Below are positions 1-6,383 of a DNA stretch of 9,612 nucleotides, piece after piece. The notes beneath the pieces are model-generated. The model worked only from the letters and a program-made list of their open reading frames with translations. It was not told where the DNA came from and did no database searches. How positions within the stretch are numbered: the first letter of the stretch is position 1; the number at the start of each line of letters is the position of its first letter. Source of the stretch: JANXDG01 sp964561135 (GTDB lineage Bacteria > Elusimicrobiota > Endomicrobiia > DTEH01); NCBI GenBank assembly GCA_964561135.1, contig CAZLOB010000013.1:1-9612 (forward strand), in the 5' to 3' direction. The translations under genes were made by a program, and so were the position numbers.

Positions 1-6
1 TGTATT

Positions 7-1041
7 TTAATACTCAATTGTATCAATTGTTTTAAGAATTTTGTTAACTAAGTTTTTAGGAAGTGGTGCGTAGATGAGTTCAGCACAGTATTTTTGTCCT
101 TCTGTTAAAGCCCATTTTAAAAACTGAACAAGTTTCTCACCACGAACTTTATCTTGTTGTTTTTGATAAACTAAAAGCCATGTAAAACCTACAATAGGAT
201 AAGAATTTTTTCCACCAGCATTAACTATTGAAACACGATAATCATCAGGCATGTTTTTTGTTTTGTTTTCAATAGCAGCTGTAATACTTTCAACAGTAGG
301 TTTGACATAATATCCATCTTTGTTTTTGACAATTGCATAATCAAGGTTGTTTTGTATTGCATAAGAAATTTCAACATAACCTATAGAATAAGGAGTGTTC
401 TTTACAATACCTGCAACACCTTCGTTCCCTTTGCCACCTAAACCAACAGGCCAGTTAACAGCTGTACCTTTGCCAACTTTTTCTCTCCACTCAGCTGAAA
501 CTTCACAAAGATAATCAGTAAAAATAAAAGTTGTTCCACTACCATCTGAACGTCGTACCACAACAATAGATTTGTTTGGTAAAGATAAATCTGGATTTTC
601 AGCCTGTATCAACTTATCATTCCATTTTTTAATTTTACCAAGATAAATTTTTGAGATTATTTCTGATGTAAGTTTTAGAAGTTGTTTTCCTTTTAATTCA
701 GGAATGTTATAAATCAACACAACAGCGCCTGCTGTCATTGGAATGTGTAGAATTTTACCAGGTGCTTGTTTTAATTGTTCATCACTCATACAACCATCAG
801 ATGCACCAAAATCTACTGTCTGTGCTAAAATTTGTCTTATACCACCGCCTGACCCTATTGACTGATAATTAAAATTTACTGTTTTATCAATTTTTGCATA
901 TTCATAAAACCATTTTGAATATAAAGGATAAGGGAAACTTGCTCCTGCTCCATTAAGCAACACAACCTCTTTTTGTTTAGCAAATATTGTATATGTTAGA
1001 AACATGCACAATACTATAATTTTTGTTATTATTTTCTTCAT
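7..1041 (-). CDS. pstS: PstS, periplasmic phosphate-binding protein of the Pst ABC transporter
   Basis: Binds inorganic phosphate in the periplasm and delivers it to the PstCAB transporter. The 344-aa protein is complete and of normal family length. Residues 1-21 form a signal peptide (KK start, hydrophobic core, likely cut after Ala21). Cys12 lies inside the hydrophobic core without a lipobox, so this looks like a soluble periplasmic protein rather than a lipoprotein. Family motifs are all visible: GAGASFP at 31-37, GSGGG at 63-67, FGASD at 78-82, the phosphate-contacting RSDGSGTT at 164-171, and a WPVGLGGKGNEGV stretch near 200. A strong Shine-Dalgarno TAAGGAGGT (1052-1060, minus strand) lies 10 nt before the ATG. 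It is the second gene of an operon, 24 bp after the porin stop. pstC, pstA and pstB would be expected beyond the left window edge but cannot be seen. Confidence 0.95.
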   Translation of the reverse strand: MKKIITKIIVLCMFLTYTIFAKQKEVVLLNGAGASFPYPLYSKWFYEYAKIDKTVNFNYQSIGSGGGIRQILAQTVDFGASDGCMSDEQLKQAPGKILHIPMTAGAVVLIYNIPELKGKQLLKLTSEIISKIYLGKIKKWNDKLIQAENPDLSLPNKSIVVVRRSDGSGTTFIFTDYLCEVSAEWREKVGKGTAVNWPVGLGGKGNEGVAGIVKNTPYSIGYVEISYAIQNNLDYAIVKNKDGYYVKPTVESITAAIENKTKNMPDDYRVSIVNAGGKNSYPIVGFTWLLVYQKQQDKVRGEKLVQFLKWALTEGQKYCAELIYAPLPKNLVNKILKTIDTIEY

Positions 1042-1065
1042 CTTATTTTATACCTCCTTAAGTAT

Positions 1066-2208
1066 TTAGAAATTAACTTGAACCATGAAGTTAAAAATTT
1101 CATGAGTTGGATTATTCGGTATAGTGATACTCCTATAGTCTATCAACAATCTTAAGAATTTATCAAAGTAATAATTTATACCAAAACTAATTATTGTTTC
1201 TTCATTTTTTGAAATTTTTATATCTTTATCCCACATCTCGTATCTAAAAGTAGGAGAAAAACCTTCTAAATACTTATTTTTTGTTAAAGCAAAAGGTTTT
1301 ATCTCTAAAGTATAAATATAATCGGCTATATCATCTCTCAATTTTGCATCTTTACCACATACATATTCAAATGTAAAGAAAGTAGGTATTAAAAGATTTC
1401 TTTCAACTTTTAAATATGTTGCATAATGTTTGTCATTTTTAACAGAAACAGTTGGAGCTGTGCTATAATATCTATCATATATAGAAAAACTAACTTCAAC
1501 ATCTTTAAAAAGATAATAAAACAAACCTAAATCAACTATTGTTTTTACAACTAAATCTTTTTTATCATTTGTTTCGGCAGATTTTGTTGTTCCATTCAAG
1601 ACAGCTGTTTGTAGTTGGAACAATTTTTTATATCCTGCTGATATTTGTACTCCATAATCATAATCAGTAACTAAAACTTCTTTTAGATATTTTGGTGCAT
1701 CAACAAACTTTTTCTTCGAAGAAGAATATACATTTTCAAATCCAAACGGTTGGTTGAACTGCCCTATTCTAAAACTTAAATAATCTTTAAATGGCGTATA
1801 ATCAACATAAACACCCTTTAACTCAACATTTTTATCTTCGCCAAGTTTTGCAAAATCAGGTGTCAATGAAAAATTTAAGAAATCAGTAAACTTTTTGCTA
1901 AATGTTACCCTTGCACGAAGTATACTAAAAGGATCTGTCTTGAGATTTTGATCATCTCTAAATAAAATTTGTAAATACCCTGATGTTGTAAGTTTTTTTT
2001 CATCTTTTTTCGTCTCTTCTTCATCAAACTGTTTTTTAACAACATAGTTTACTAAATCTTTTATCTTCTGTACTTCATGGTTTTCTATTACACCCTTTTC
2101 AATAAGTTTATTTATAAGTGAATCAACTAAAGTATCAGAAAACGAAATATTTTTTATAAAAATTACACACATAGCTACATAGAGTAGATTTTTTATTTTT
2201 CGTCTCAT
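1066..2208 (-). CDS. OprP/OprO-like phosphate-selective outer-membrane porin
   Basis: Predicted beta-barrel porin of the phosphate/polyphosphate-selective family (Porin_O_P type), 380 aa. I chose the ATG at 2208 over an upstream in-frame ATG at 2241. The 2208 start has a GAGAGGGG ribosome site (2213-2220) four bases away and places a signal peptide at the very N-terminus (RRK, hydrophobic stretch, probable cut after SFS). The 2241 start has no ribosome site. The mature N-terminus is a charged helical segment (KLIEKGVIENHEV) like the short N-terminal helix seen before the barrel in many relatives. Next come alternating beta-strand segments with the family signature RIGQFNQPFGFENVYSS, and a terminal strand ending in Phe (VQVNF), the usual outer-membrane insertion signal. 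Position directly upstream of pstS supports phosphate as substrate. Substrate choice remains inferred: the family also includes general anion and pyrophosphate porins. Confidence 0.85.
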   Translation of the reverse strand: MRRKIKNLLYVAMCVIFIKNISFSDTLVDSLINKLIEKGVIENHEVQKIKDLVNYVVKKQFDEEETKKDEKKLTTSGYLQILFRDDQNLKTDPFSILRARVTFSKKFTDFLNFSLTPDFAKLGEDKNVELKGVYVDYTPFKDYLSFRIGQFNQPFGFENVYSSSKKKFVDAPKYLKEVLVTDYDYGVQISAGYKKLFQLQTAVLNGTTKSAETNDKKDLVVKTIVDLGLFYYLFKDVEVSFSIYDRYYSTAPTVSVKNDKHYATYLKVERNLLIPTFFTFEYVCGKDAKLRDDIADYIYTLEIKPFALTKNKYLEGFSPTFRYEMWDKDIKISKNEETIISFGINYYFDKFLRLLIDYRSITIPNNPTHEIFNFMVQVNF

Positions 2209-2267
2209 CTTTCCCCTCTCTATTTTACCTATGGAGAACATCAGAAAAACCGTTGTTAATTACAGTT

Positions 2268-2296
2268 TTAATACAACAAAAAATATTTTATTTCAA
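2268..2296 (-). promoter_or_regulatory. Candidate sigma-70 promoter of the porin-pstS operon
   Basis: On the minus strand, TTGAAA (2291-2296, 5/6 to the -35 consensus) and TATTAA (2268-2273, 4/6 to the -10) are separated by exactly 17 bp. The implied leader to the ATG at 2208 is about 50 nt. A single CTGTAAT (2259-2265) just downstream of the -10 resembles one PhoB half-site, but no second repeat 11 bp away is visible, so phosphate regulation is not shown. In such AT-rich DNA, chance matches are common. Confidence 0.4.
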
Positions 2297-2329
2297 CTAT
2301 TTTTTTGAAAAGAAAAATTTTGTAATAAA

Positions 2330-2770
2330 ATGGTCATGGAAAAAAAGTTTGAACTTATAGAACACACAGCAGATGTTGGAGTCAATATCTTTGGGAAAAA
2401 TTTAGAAGAACTTTTTGAAAATGCAGCTTTTGGAATGTATAACATCATATGTTCAAATTTTGAACAAATTTTACCAAAAATAAACTATTTAAATTCGTTA
2501 AACGAAATTGATTTAGAAACACTCCTTGTAAGTTTTTTAAATGACCTACTTTTTCAAACTTTTACGAATAAAATTTTGTTTTGTAAATTTTCTATAATTG
2601 AATTAAAAGAGAAACAAAATATGTGGTTTATCTCATACGAATGTAGTGGCGAAGAATATCAAAAAGATAAACACGGTATACTAACAGAACTAAAATCAGC
2701 TACTTTTCACCAACTTAAAATTAAAAAAGAAAATAATCTTTACACAACAACAATTATTTTTGATACATAA
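2330..2770 (+). CDS. Archease (RtcB RNA-ligase cofactor family)
   Basis: Archease is a small metal-binding protein that stimulates guanylylation and turnover of the RNA ligase RtcB, which acts in tRNA or RNA repair. The 146-aa protein has the usual family length. It carries the N-terminal signature EHTADVG (residues 11-17, with the conserved Asp15) and the C-terminal block KSATFH (122-127, matching family KAVTYH), and ends in IIFDT with the conserved near-terminal Asp145. ATG codons at 2330 and 2336 are both possible; neither has a good ribosome site, and the difference is two residues. No rtcB gene is present in the window, so the partner must be elsewhere. The gene is divergent from the porin operon and is followed by the DnaA-box region. 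Confidence 0.88.
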   Translation: MVMEKKFELIEHTADVGVNIFGKNLEELFENAAFGMYNIICSNFEQILPKINYLNSLNEIDLETLLVSFLNDLLFQTFTNKILFCKFSIIELKEKQNMWFISYECSGEEYQKDKHGILTELKSATFHQLKIKKENNLYTTTIIFDT

Positions 2771-2783
2771 AAATTGATTTTAT

Positions 2784-2860
2784 TGTGGATAATCATAGAT
2801 TTTTGTGGATAAGTTTTTAACAGATTTGGTTTTTATAAGTTTATTGAAAAGTTATCCACT
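2784..2860. other. DnaA-box cluster; candidate replication origin or DnaA-regulated site
   Basis: Three near-consensus DnaA boxes (TTATCCACA) lie in a 77-bp stretch of the intergenic gap. Box 1 is TGTGGATAA at 2784-2792 (reverse orientation, perfect). Box 2 is TGTGGATAA at 2804-2812 (reverse, perfect), 20 bp from box 1, about two helical turns. Box 3 is TTATCCACT at 2852-2860 (forward, 8/9). A weak fourth match, CTTTACACA (2738-2746), sits in the end of the archease gene. From 2861 to 2988 the DNA is extremely AT-rich, as expected for an unwinding element. No other strong box was seen in the window. Seen directly: the boxes and base composition. Inferred: origin function. A DnaA-controlled promoter for the downstream gene is the alternative. 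Confidence 0.6.
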
Positions 2861-2988
2861 TTAAGTGCTACTAAAAAATTAACACAAGTTATTTCGAATT
2901 TTCGTAAATTTTTGAATTGCAGAGAAAAATTTTCAAACAAAACACAAAGGTTTCTTTAATTATTATGATTTTTAGTTTTTAAACAAAA
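2861..2988. other. Very AT-rich non-coding stretch, possible DNA-unwinding element
   Basis: This stretch lies between DnaA box 3 and the coiled-coil gene and is made almost wholly of A and T, with scattered single G or C. It starts with a small palindrome CACTT-T-AAGTG (2857-2867) that overlaps box 3. It also has a GAAAA/TTTTC pair near 2923-2934 and TATTAT/TATGAT -10-like hexamers at 2961-2969 with no matching -35. No ribosome site precedes the ATG at 2989. No RNA gene or terminator hairpin is visible. Confidence 0.35.
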
Positions 2989-4857
2989 ATGAAAATTTTG
3001 TTAATAAGCTACATTGTTTTTTCAAGTGTTGTTATCATTATAACTTTGTTTGTACTTTTCTTCTTAAGCATCAAGCTATTTTCGAAAAAATCTACTCAAA
3101 AAAATACTTCCATAGATTACAAAGATGTAAACTTCCAAACTCAGGCTTTAGAACAAGAAGCAGAGATTTTTTATGCTATTGTATCACAACAATTTAAAGA
3201 GTTTAACGAAAAAGTATTAAAACTATACGAGATGTTAAACAGTGTTGCTAAAACAGAAATTATCCATGAGGTTGAAAGAATAAAAAACAAAATTCAAAAA
3301 CTTCAAACTGACTTAGAAAAATTTAAATCCCTTGAAACTGAAAAGAAAAAAGAATTACAACAACAACTACATACAACAATAGAAATGTTTTCACAAATAA
3401 GGCAGCTTCTAGAACTTGACAAAGAAAATCTTATCTCACAGTATGAACAACTTAAAAAAATTCTTCGTCAACAGGAGCTTGAATATACGCATTTAGTTAC
3501 TAACTATACTACAGAAATTGACAAATTATCAAAAATGGTTGAAAAATTAAGGACTTCTTATCCTGAAGAGTTGTGTCAAAAGTTGAAATTGGAAGTTATA
3601 ACAAAATCAAATATTCTTGAAAAATTACAAAAACAATATTCTGAATTAAAAAATTCGACTCAACAAAAACTTTCTATTCTTGACAACATTTTTTTGAAAA
3701 AATCGCATGAGTTGGAACAAATTGTTTCATTAATCAAACAAGAAAATGAAGAACAACTTATACTACTTAAATCAAATGTTGAAGAGCTTAGAAATCAAGT
3801 TTCTCAATTAGACGAAGAAATAAAATCTATCATATTGTCAATCAACAAAGAAAAATCACAAAAAGAAGAAATAATTCGTAAGCTAAATGAAGAACTTAAG
3901 GAACTTAGAACAAGAGAATTTGAAATCTCTAATTTAAAAGCACGAGAAGAGTTTTTAAAAACTGAAATAGAACGACTAAATAAAGAATACTTACAGCTAC
4001 AGGATGAATATAAACAACTTTCAGCTAAAAAGGCAAAAAGTATAAAAGAATTAAAGGAATTGTCTGAACAAAAAATAAATCAGCTTAAACAAGAATTAAA
4101 AGATCAGCAAAAATTGTATGAGAAAGAAATAGATCGGCTAAAGAACCGTCTTGTAATACTTAAAAAAAGAAAACAGCGGTTGCTTGATCTTCAATTAAAA
4201 CAAAAAGAGAAGTTTTTAACAGAACAAAAAGACCTTGAACAAAAAATTATTGTTGCAAAAAGTGAATACGAAAGAAAAAAATCTGAGTTCCAAGTCCAGC
4301 TTAGAGAATCTGTTCATAAATTAGAAGTTACTTATACAAAATTAAAACAGGATATAGAAAACATAAAATCAAAAATTTCCGAATACCTGCAGAAATACGA
4401 TGATAAAATTTCTGAGTTAAAAAAGAGAAGCGAAATAAGAGAACAAAGGATAAGAAAAGATATAGATAAAACAATTTCAGAATATTCAGAAGTTATTACA
4501 TCTTTAACTCAACAAATTGAAAGCTTACTTGTAGATAACAGAAATAAATCACAAGAAATTTTTAAAGAAAGACATCAGTTTGAAGATAAAATTTCAATAC
4601 AGAAACAAAGATTGGAAACATTTAAGTCTCAGGTTGACCAAATTATATCAAAAATTAATATTGCAAAAGAGGAATTTGTAAAATTTGAACAACAAGTTAA
4701 TACAATCCAACAACAAGTATTTAACAGGTTTGACGAAATATTAAAATCACTTGCTGATAAGAAAAAAGAAGTTATAGAGAAGTTGGAGAGTTTGTTGGTT
4801 GAAGAAGAGATATCAATAAAAGATATTGAAAAATTAAAAAGTTTTAATAAAATATGA
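2989..4857 (+). CDS. Membrane-anchored long coiled-coil protein, function unknown
   Basis: The 622-aa protein has a single N-terminal transmembrane helix (about residues 4-31, rich in I, V, L and F, followed by KLFSKKS). The rest, about 45-610, is almost continuous heptad-patterned coiled coil rich in Lys, Glu, Gln and Leu. No Walker A motif, zinc hooks, nuclease motif or other folded domain is evident. It is therefore neither an SMC/Rad50 ATPase nor RmuC, which also has a membrane helix plus coils but ends in a nuclease domain absent here. The topology suggests a cytoplasmic rod tethered to the inner membrane. The start at 2989 lacks a Shine-Dalgarno but gives the membrane helix. Its stop overlaps the yjbQ start (ATGA), so the two are co-translated. 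Its place between DnaA boxes and parS-like sites invites, but does not prove, a role in chromosome or cell-envelope organisation. Confidence 0.8.
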   Translation: MKILLISYIVFSSVVIIITLFVLFFLSIKLFSKKSTQKNTSIDYKDVNFQTQALEQEAEIFYAIVSQQFKEFNEKVLKLYEMLNSVAKTEIIHEVERIKNKIQKLQTDLEKFKSLETEKKKELQQQLHTTIEMFSQIRQLLELDKENLISQYEQLKKILRQQELEYTHLVTNYTTEIDKLSKMVEKLRTSYPEELCQKLKLEVITKSNILEKLQKQYSELKNSTQQKLSILDNIFLKKSHELEQIVSLIKQENEEQLILLKSNVEELRNQVSQLDEEIKSIILSINKEKSQKEEIIRKLNEELKELRTREFEISNLKAREEFLKTEIERLNKEYLQLQDEYKQLSAKKAKSIKELKELSEQKINQLKQELKDQQKLYEKEIDRLKNRLVILKKRKQRLLDLQLKQKEKFLTEQKDLEQKIIVAKSEYERKKSEFQVQLRESVHKLEVTYTKLKQDIENIKSKISEYLQKYDDKISELKKRSEIREQRIRKDIDKTISEYSEVITSLTQQIESLLVDNRNKSQEIFKERHQFEDKISIQKQRLETFKSQVDQIISKINIAKEEFVKFEQQVNTIQQQVFNRFDEILKSLADKKKEVIEKLESLLVEEEISIKDIEKLKSFNKI

Positions 4858-5270
4858 AAGTTTTTACAAAATATCTGTGGTTTAATACTGAGAAAAAGGT
4901 TGAGCTAATTAATATTACCCAAAAGATTCAAGAGATTGTGAAGGAAAGTAAAGTTAAAGAAGGTATTTGTTTAATCAATGCGATGCATATTACTTCTTCT
5001 GTCTTTATTAACGATGAAGAAGACGGGATAAAACAAGATTTTTTGGACTGGCTTGAAAAACTAGCTCCTACTAATCCTAAATTATATAGACATAATCTTA
5101 CAGGTGAGAATAACGCTCATGCACATCTTAAAAGGACAATAATGGGAAGAGAAGTTGTTGTTGCTATAACTAACGGCAAACTTGATTTAGGTCCGTGGGA
5201 ACAAATATTCTATGGTGAGTTCGATGGGCAAAGACCAAAAAGAGTTTTAATAAAGATTATTGGAGAGTGA
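4854..5270 (+). CDS. YjbQ/UPF0047 family protein
   Basis: This 138-aa protein belongs to the widespread YjbQ (UPF0047) family, often annotated 'secondary thiamine-phosphate synthase' because the E. coli member has weak thiamine-phosphate synthase activity; the main cellular role is unsettled. Full family length. Conserved features visible are H45-x-T47-S-S, the YRHN at 78-81, NAHAHLK at 87-93 (metal-binding-type histidines), GREV at 98-101, and the C-terminal block DLGPWEQIFYGEFDGQRPKR (111-130), which matches the family pattern LGxWQxIxxxExDGPRxR. The ATG overlaps the coiled-coil gene's stop in an ATGA arrangement and there is no separate ribosome site, which implies translational coupling. 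No thiamine genes are nearby. Confidence 0.9.
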   Translation: MKVFTKYLWFNTEKKVELINITQKIQEIVKESKVKEGICLINAMHITSSVFINDEEDGIKQDFLDWLEKLAPTNPKLYRHNLTGENNAHAHLKRTIMGREVVVAITNGKLDLGPWEQIFYGEFDGQRPKRVLIKIIGE

Positions 5271-5309
5271 ATAATTAGATAGTATTTGGTTAAAAATAAA
5301 AAGTATAGG

Positions 5310-5499
5310 GCAAAACTTTAGTGGCTGTGTCGCAATCTCCATTTTGTCTCAGCTGGAGGCTGATCCCGACGAGTTTGGAATTGCGATCCCAATAAATCGG
5401 GAGTGGCAATCCCGACAACTCGGGATTGCGGAGTTTATCCCGAGTGAAATGAGGGAGCACGCTCGTAATGACATTACGATACAGCCACTTTAGTTTTGC
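5310..5499. repeat. MITE-like palindromic intergenic element with terminal inverted repeats
   Basis: A roughly 190-bp insertion-like block, clearly richer in G and C than its surroundings. The ends are inverted repeats: 5310-5328 and 5481-5499 pair at 17 of 19 positions. The match continues inward to about 5338 and 5471 with a few more mismatches. The interior contains several ATCCCGA/TCGGGAT units (near 5363, 5386, 5409, 5420, 5437), a perfect 10-bp hairpin, a TCAGC/GCTGA hairpin (5349-5363) and CGTAATG-A-CATTACG (5464-5478). It encodes no transposase, as expected for a non-autonomous element mobilised in trans. No clear target-site duplication was found. Dispersed copies elsewhere in the genome are expected but cannot be seen here. 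Confidence 0.7.
5406..5429. repeat. Perfect 10-bp hairpin inside the palindromic element
   Basis: GCAATCCCGA (5406-5415), a 4-base loop CAAC, and TCGGGATTGC (5420-5429) form a perfect inverted repeat. It is not followed by a T-run on either strand, so it is not a typical intrinsic terminator. It might still slow transcription leaving the yjbQ gene. Confidence 0.75.
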
Positions 5500-5500
5500 A

Positions 5501-5505
5501 AGAGG
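5501..5505 (+). promoter_or_regulatory. Shine-Dalgarno that fixes the start of the exported protein
   Basis: AGAGG lies 10 nt upstream of the ATG at 5516. This supports that start over the in-frame ATG at 5468, which sits inside the palindromic repeat, has no ribosome site, and would bury the signal sequence behind 16 unrelated residues. Confidence 0.65.
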
Positions 5506-5507
5506 TT

Positions 5508-5523
5508 TGTTTCATATGAAACA
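5508..5523. promoter_or_regulatory. parS-like ParB-binding palindrome over a start codon
   Basis: TGTTTCATATGAAACA is a perfect 16-bp palindrome and matches the conserved chromosomal parS sequence TGTTTCACGTGAAACA at 14 of 16 positions. The two differences are the central CG, changed to TA. The ATG start of the exported protein (5516-5518) is at its centre, so ParB binding and gene expression could interfere. ParB-family recognition is established knowledge; binding at this copy is inferred. Confidence 0.55.
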
Positions 5524-6247
5524 TTTTATAAAATTCTTATTTTTTCATATTATTTTTTTATTTTTTACATTTTTGTATACCCAAGAATTTGAGCAAGATA
5601 ATTTTTTAAAATATCAAAAATTCTTTAGAGAGTATAAATTCAAAATTTATAGATCAAAAAAAGAAGTAGGATTTATAAATGTTAAAATATCTTCTTGTAT
5701 ATATTCAGAAAGCGAAACTTGTAAAAGAAATTTTGTTGCTGAGATTGAAAGTTATACAGATATTCCGATACTGTTTTTTATTGGTGAAACTTATAATTAT
5801 GAGATAGAAAATTATGACGATAATTTTGTCCCTTTGAATTCAAAAATTGTTACCAAAGAAAAGAAAAGTGAATATATTACTACAATGCAAACTGAAAAAT
5901 TTTTTAAAAATAAATACAAATGTGTATTTAGAAAAGAAAATAAAAAAATAAAAATAAAAGAAACAAGTTTCTCCCCACCAATAATTACGGCGGGTAATGC
6001 AATACCTTTAGTTACAATTTTATGGAATTTTGAAAAAGAGAAAAATAAAAAGTTTTATTTCATTGACAAAGACAAACTTGAAATAAAAGAAATGAAATTT
6101 GAATATTTAGGTGAAATAAAAGATGAGTTCTACAAAATAAAACTTTTATTACCATATTTTGGTGCTAGATTTGTAATTTATTTAGATAAAAACAAAGACA
6201 TAAAATATGCAGAGGGGTTGGGATTACGAATTTGTGCTGTAGAGTAA
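5516..6247 (+). CDS. Exported protein of unknown function, weakly DUF3108-like
   Basis: The 243-aa protein (from ATG 5516) has a KHFIKF start and a very hydrophobic, Phe-rich segment at residues 4-21, either a signal peptide or an uncleaved anchor. No lipobox cysteine is present. The rest is Lys-rich and predicted mostly beta-strand. The order of segments (an opening strand with YKFKIYRSKKEVGFINVKI, a central KEKKSEYITT region, and a final PYFGARFVIYLDKNKDIKYAEG) resembles DUF3108-type periplasmic beta proteins, where a closing strand carries a 'D..G.i' turn. That assignment is tentative. The gene starts directly after the palindromic repeat, and its start codon and stop are each embedded in or adjacent to a parS-like palindrome. 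No function can be assigned from context. Confidence 0.75.
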   Translation: MKHFIKFLFFHIIFLFFTFLYTQEFEQDNFLKYQKFFREYKFKIYRSKKEVGFINVKISSCIYSESETCKRNFVAEIESYTDIPILFFIGETYNYEIENYDDNFVPLNSKIVTKEKKSEYITTMQTEKFFKNKYKCVFRKENKKIKIKETSFSPPIITAGNAIPLVTILWNFEKEKNKKFYFIDKDKLEIKEMKFEYLGEIKDEFYKIKLLLPYFGARFVIYLDKNKDIKYAEGLGLRICAVE

Positions 6248-6249
6248 AA

Positions 6250-6265
6250 TGTTTCACATGAAACA
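6250..6265. promoter_or_regulatory. parS-like ParB-binding site (15/16)
   Basis: TGTTTCACATGAAACA starts 3 bp after the stop of the exported-protein gene. It differs from the conserved parS sequence TGTTTCACGTGAAACA at one central base (G to A). It lies 742 bp from the second parS-like palindrome at 5508. Chromosomal parS sites cluster near the replication origin in most bacteria, which agrees with the DnaA boxes further left. Binding is inferred; no parB is in the window. Confidence 0.7.
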
Positions 6266-6276
6266 AAATAAGTTTT

Positions 6277-6315
6277 TAGAGTTAATAGAGTTAATGGGTT
6301 ATAGAGTTTGTTAGA
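6277..6315 (+). repeat. Short degenerate tandem repeat
   Basis: Two perfect adjoining copies of TAGAGTTAA (6277-6285, 6286-6294) are followed by TGGGTTA (6295-6301), TAGAGTTTG (6302-6310) and TTAGA. This gives a G-containing beat every 7-9 bases in an otherwise AT-only spacer between the parS-like site and the ybaB-like gene. Function unknown; it may be replication slippage or a protein-binding array. Confidence 0.5.
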
Positions 6316-6383
6316 TATTTACATCTTTTATTTTGCGATTTTATGAAATTAACTCATATTTTCAACCGGGAGGGTTAATTATT

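Noticed and set aside
2209..2241. N-terminal extension of the porin from ATG 2241
   Set aside because: No ribosome site upstream; the ATG at 2208 has one and starts directly with a signal peptide.
5406..5429. Hairpin as an intrinsic terminator of the yjbQ operon
   Set aside because: No T-run follows the stem on either strand, and the hairpin is part of the larger repeat.
5468..5515. N-terminal extension of the exported protein from ATG 5468
   Set aside because: The ATG lies in the palindromic repeat (CGTAATGACATTACG), has no ribosome site, and would place 16 residues encoded by the repeat before the signal sequence.
5959..5972. AGAAAC-AA-GTTTCT inverted repeat
   Set aside because: It is inside the exported-protein coding region, and its half-sites point the opposite way to parS; probably chance.
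6333..6383. N-terminal extension of the YbaB-like protein from TTG 6333
   Set aside because: The strong GGGAGGG site at 6368-6374 lies inside this extension and is ideally placed for ATG 6384.
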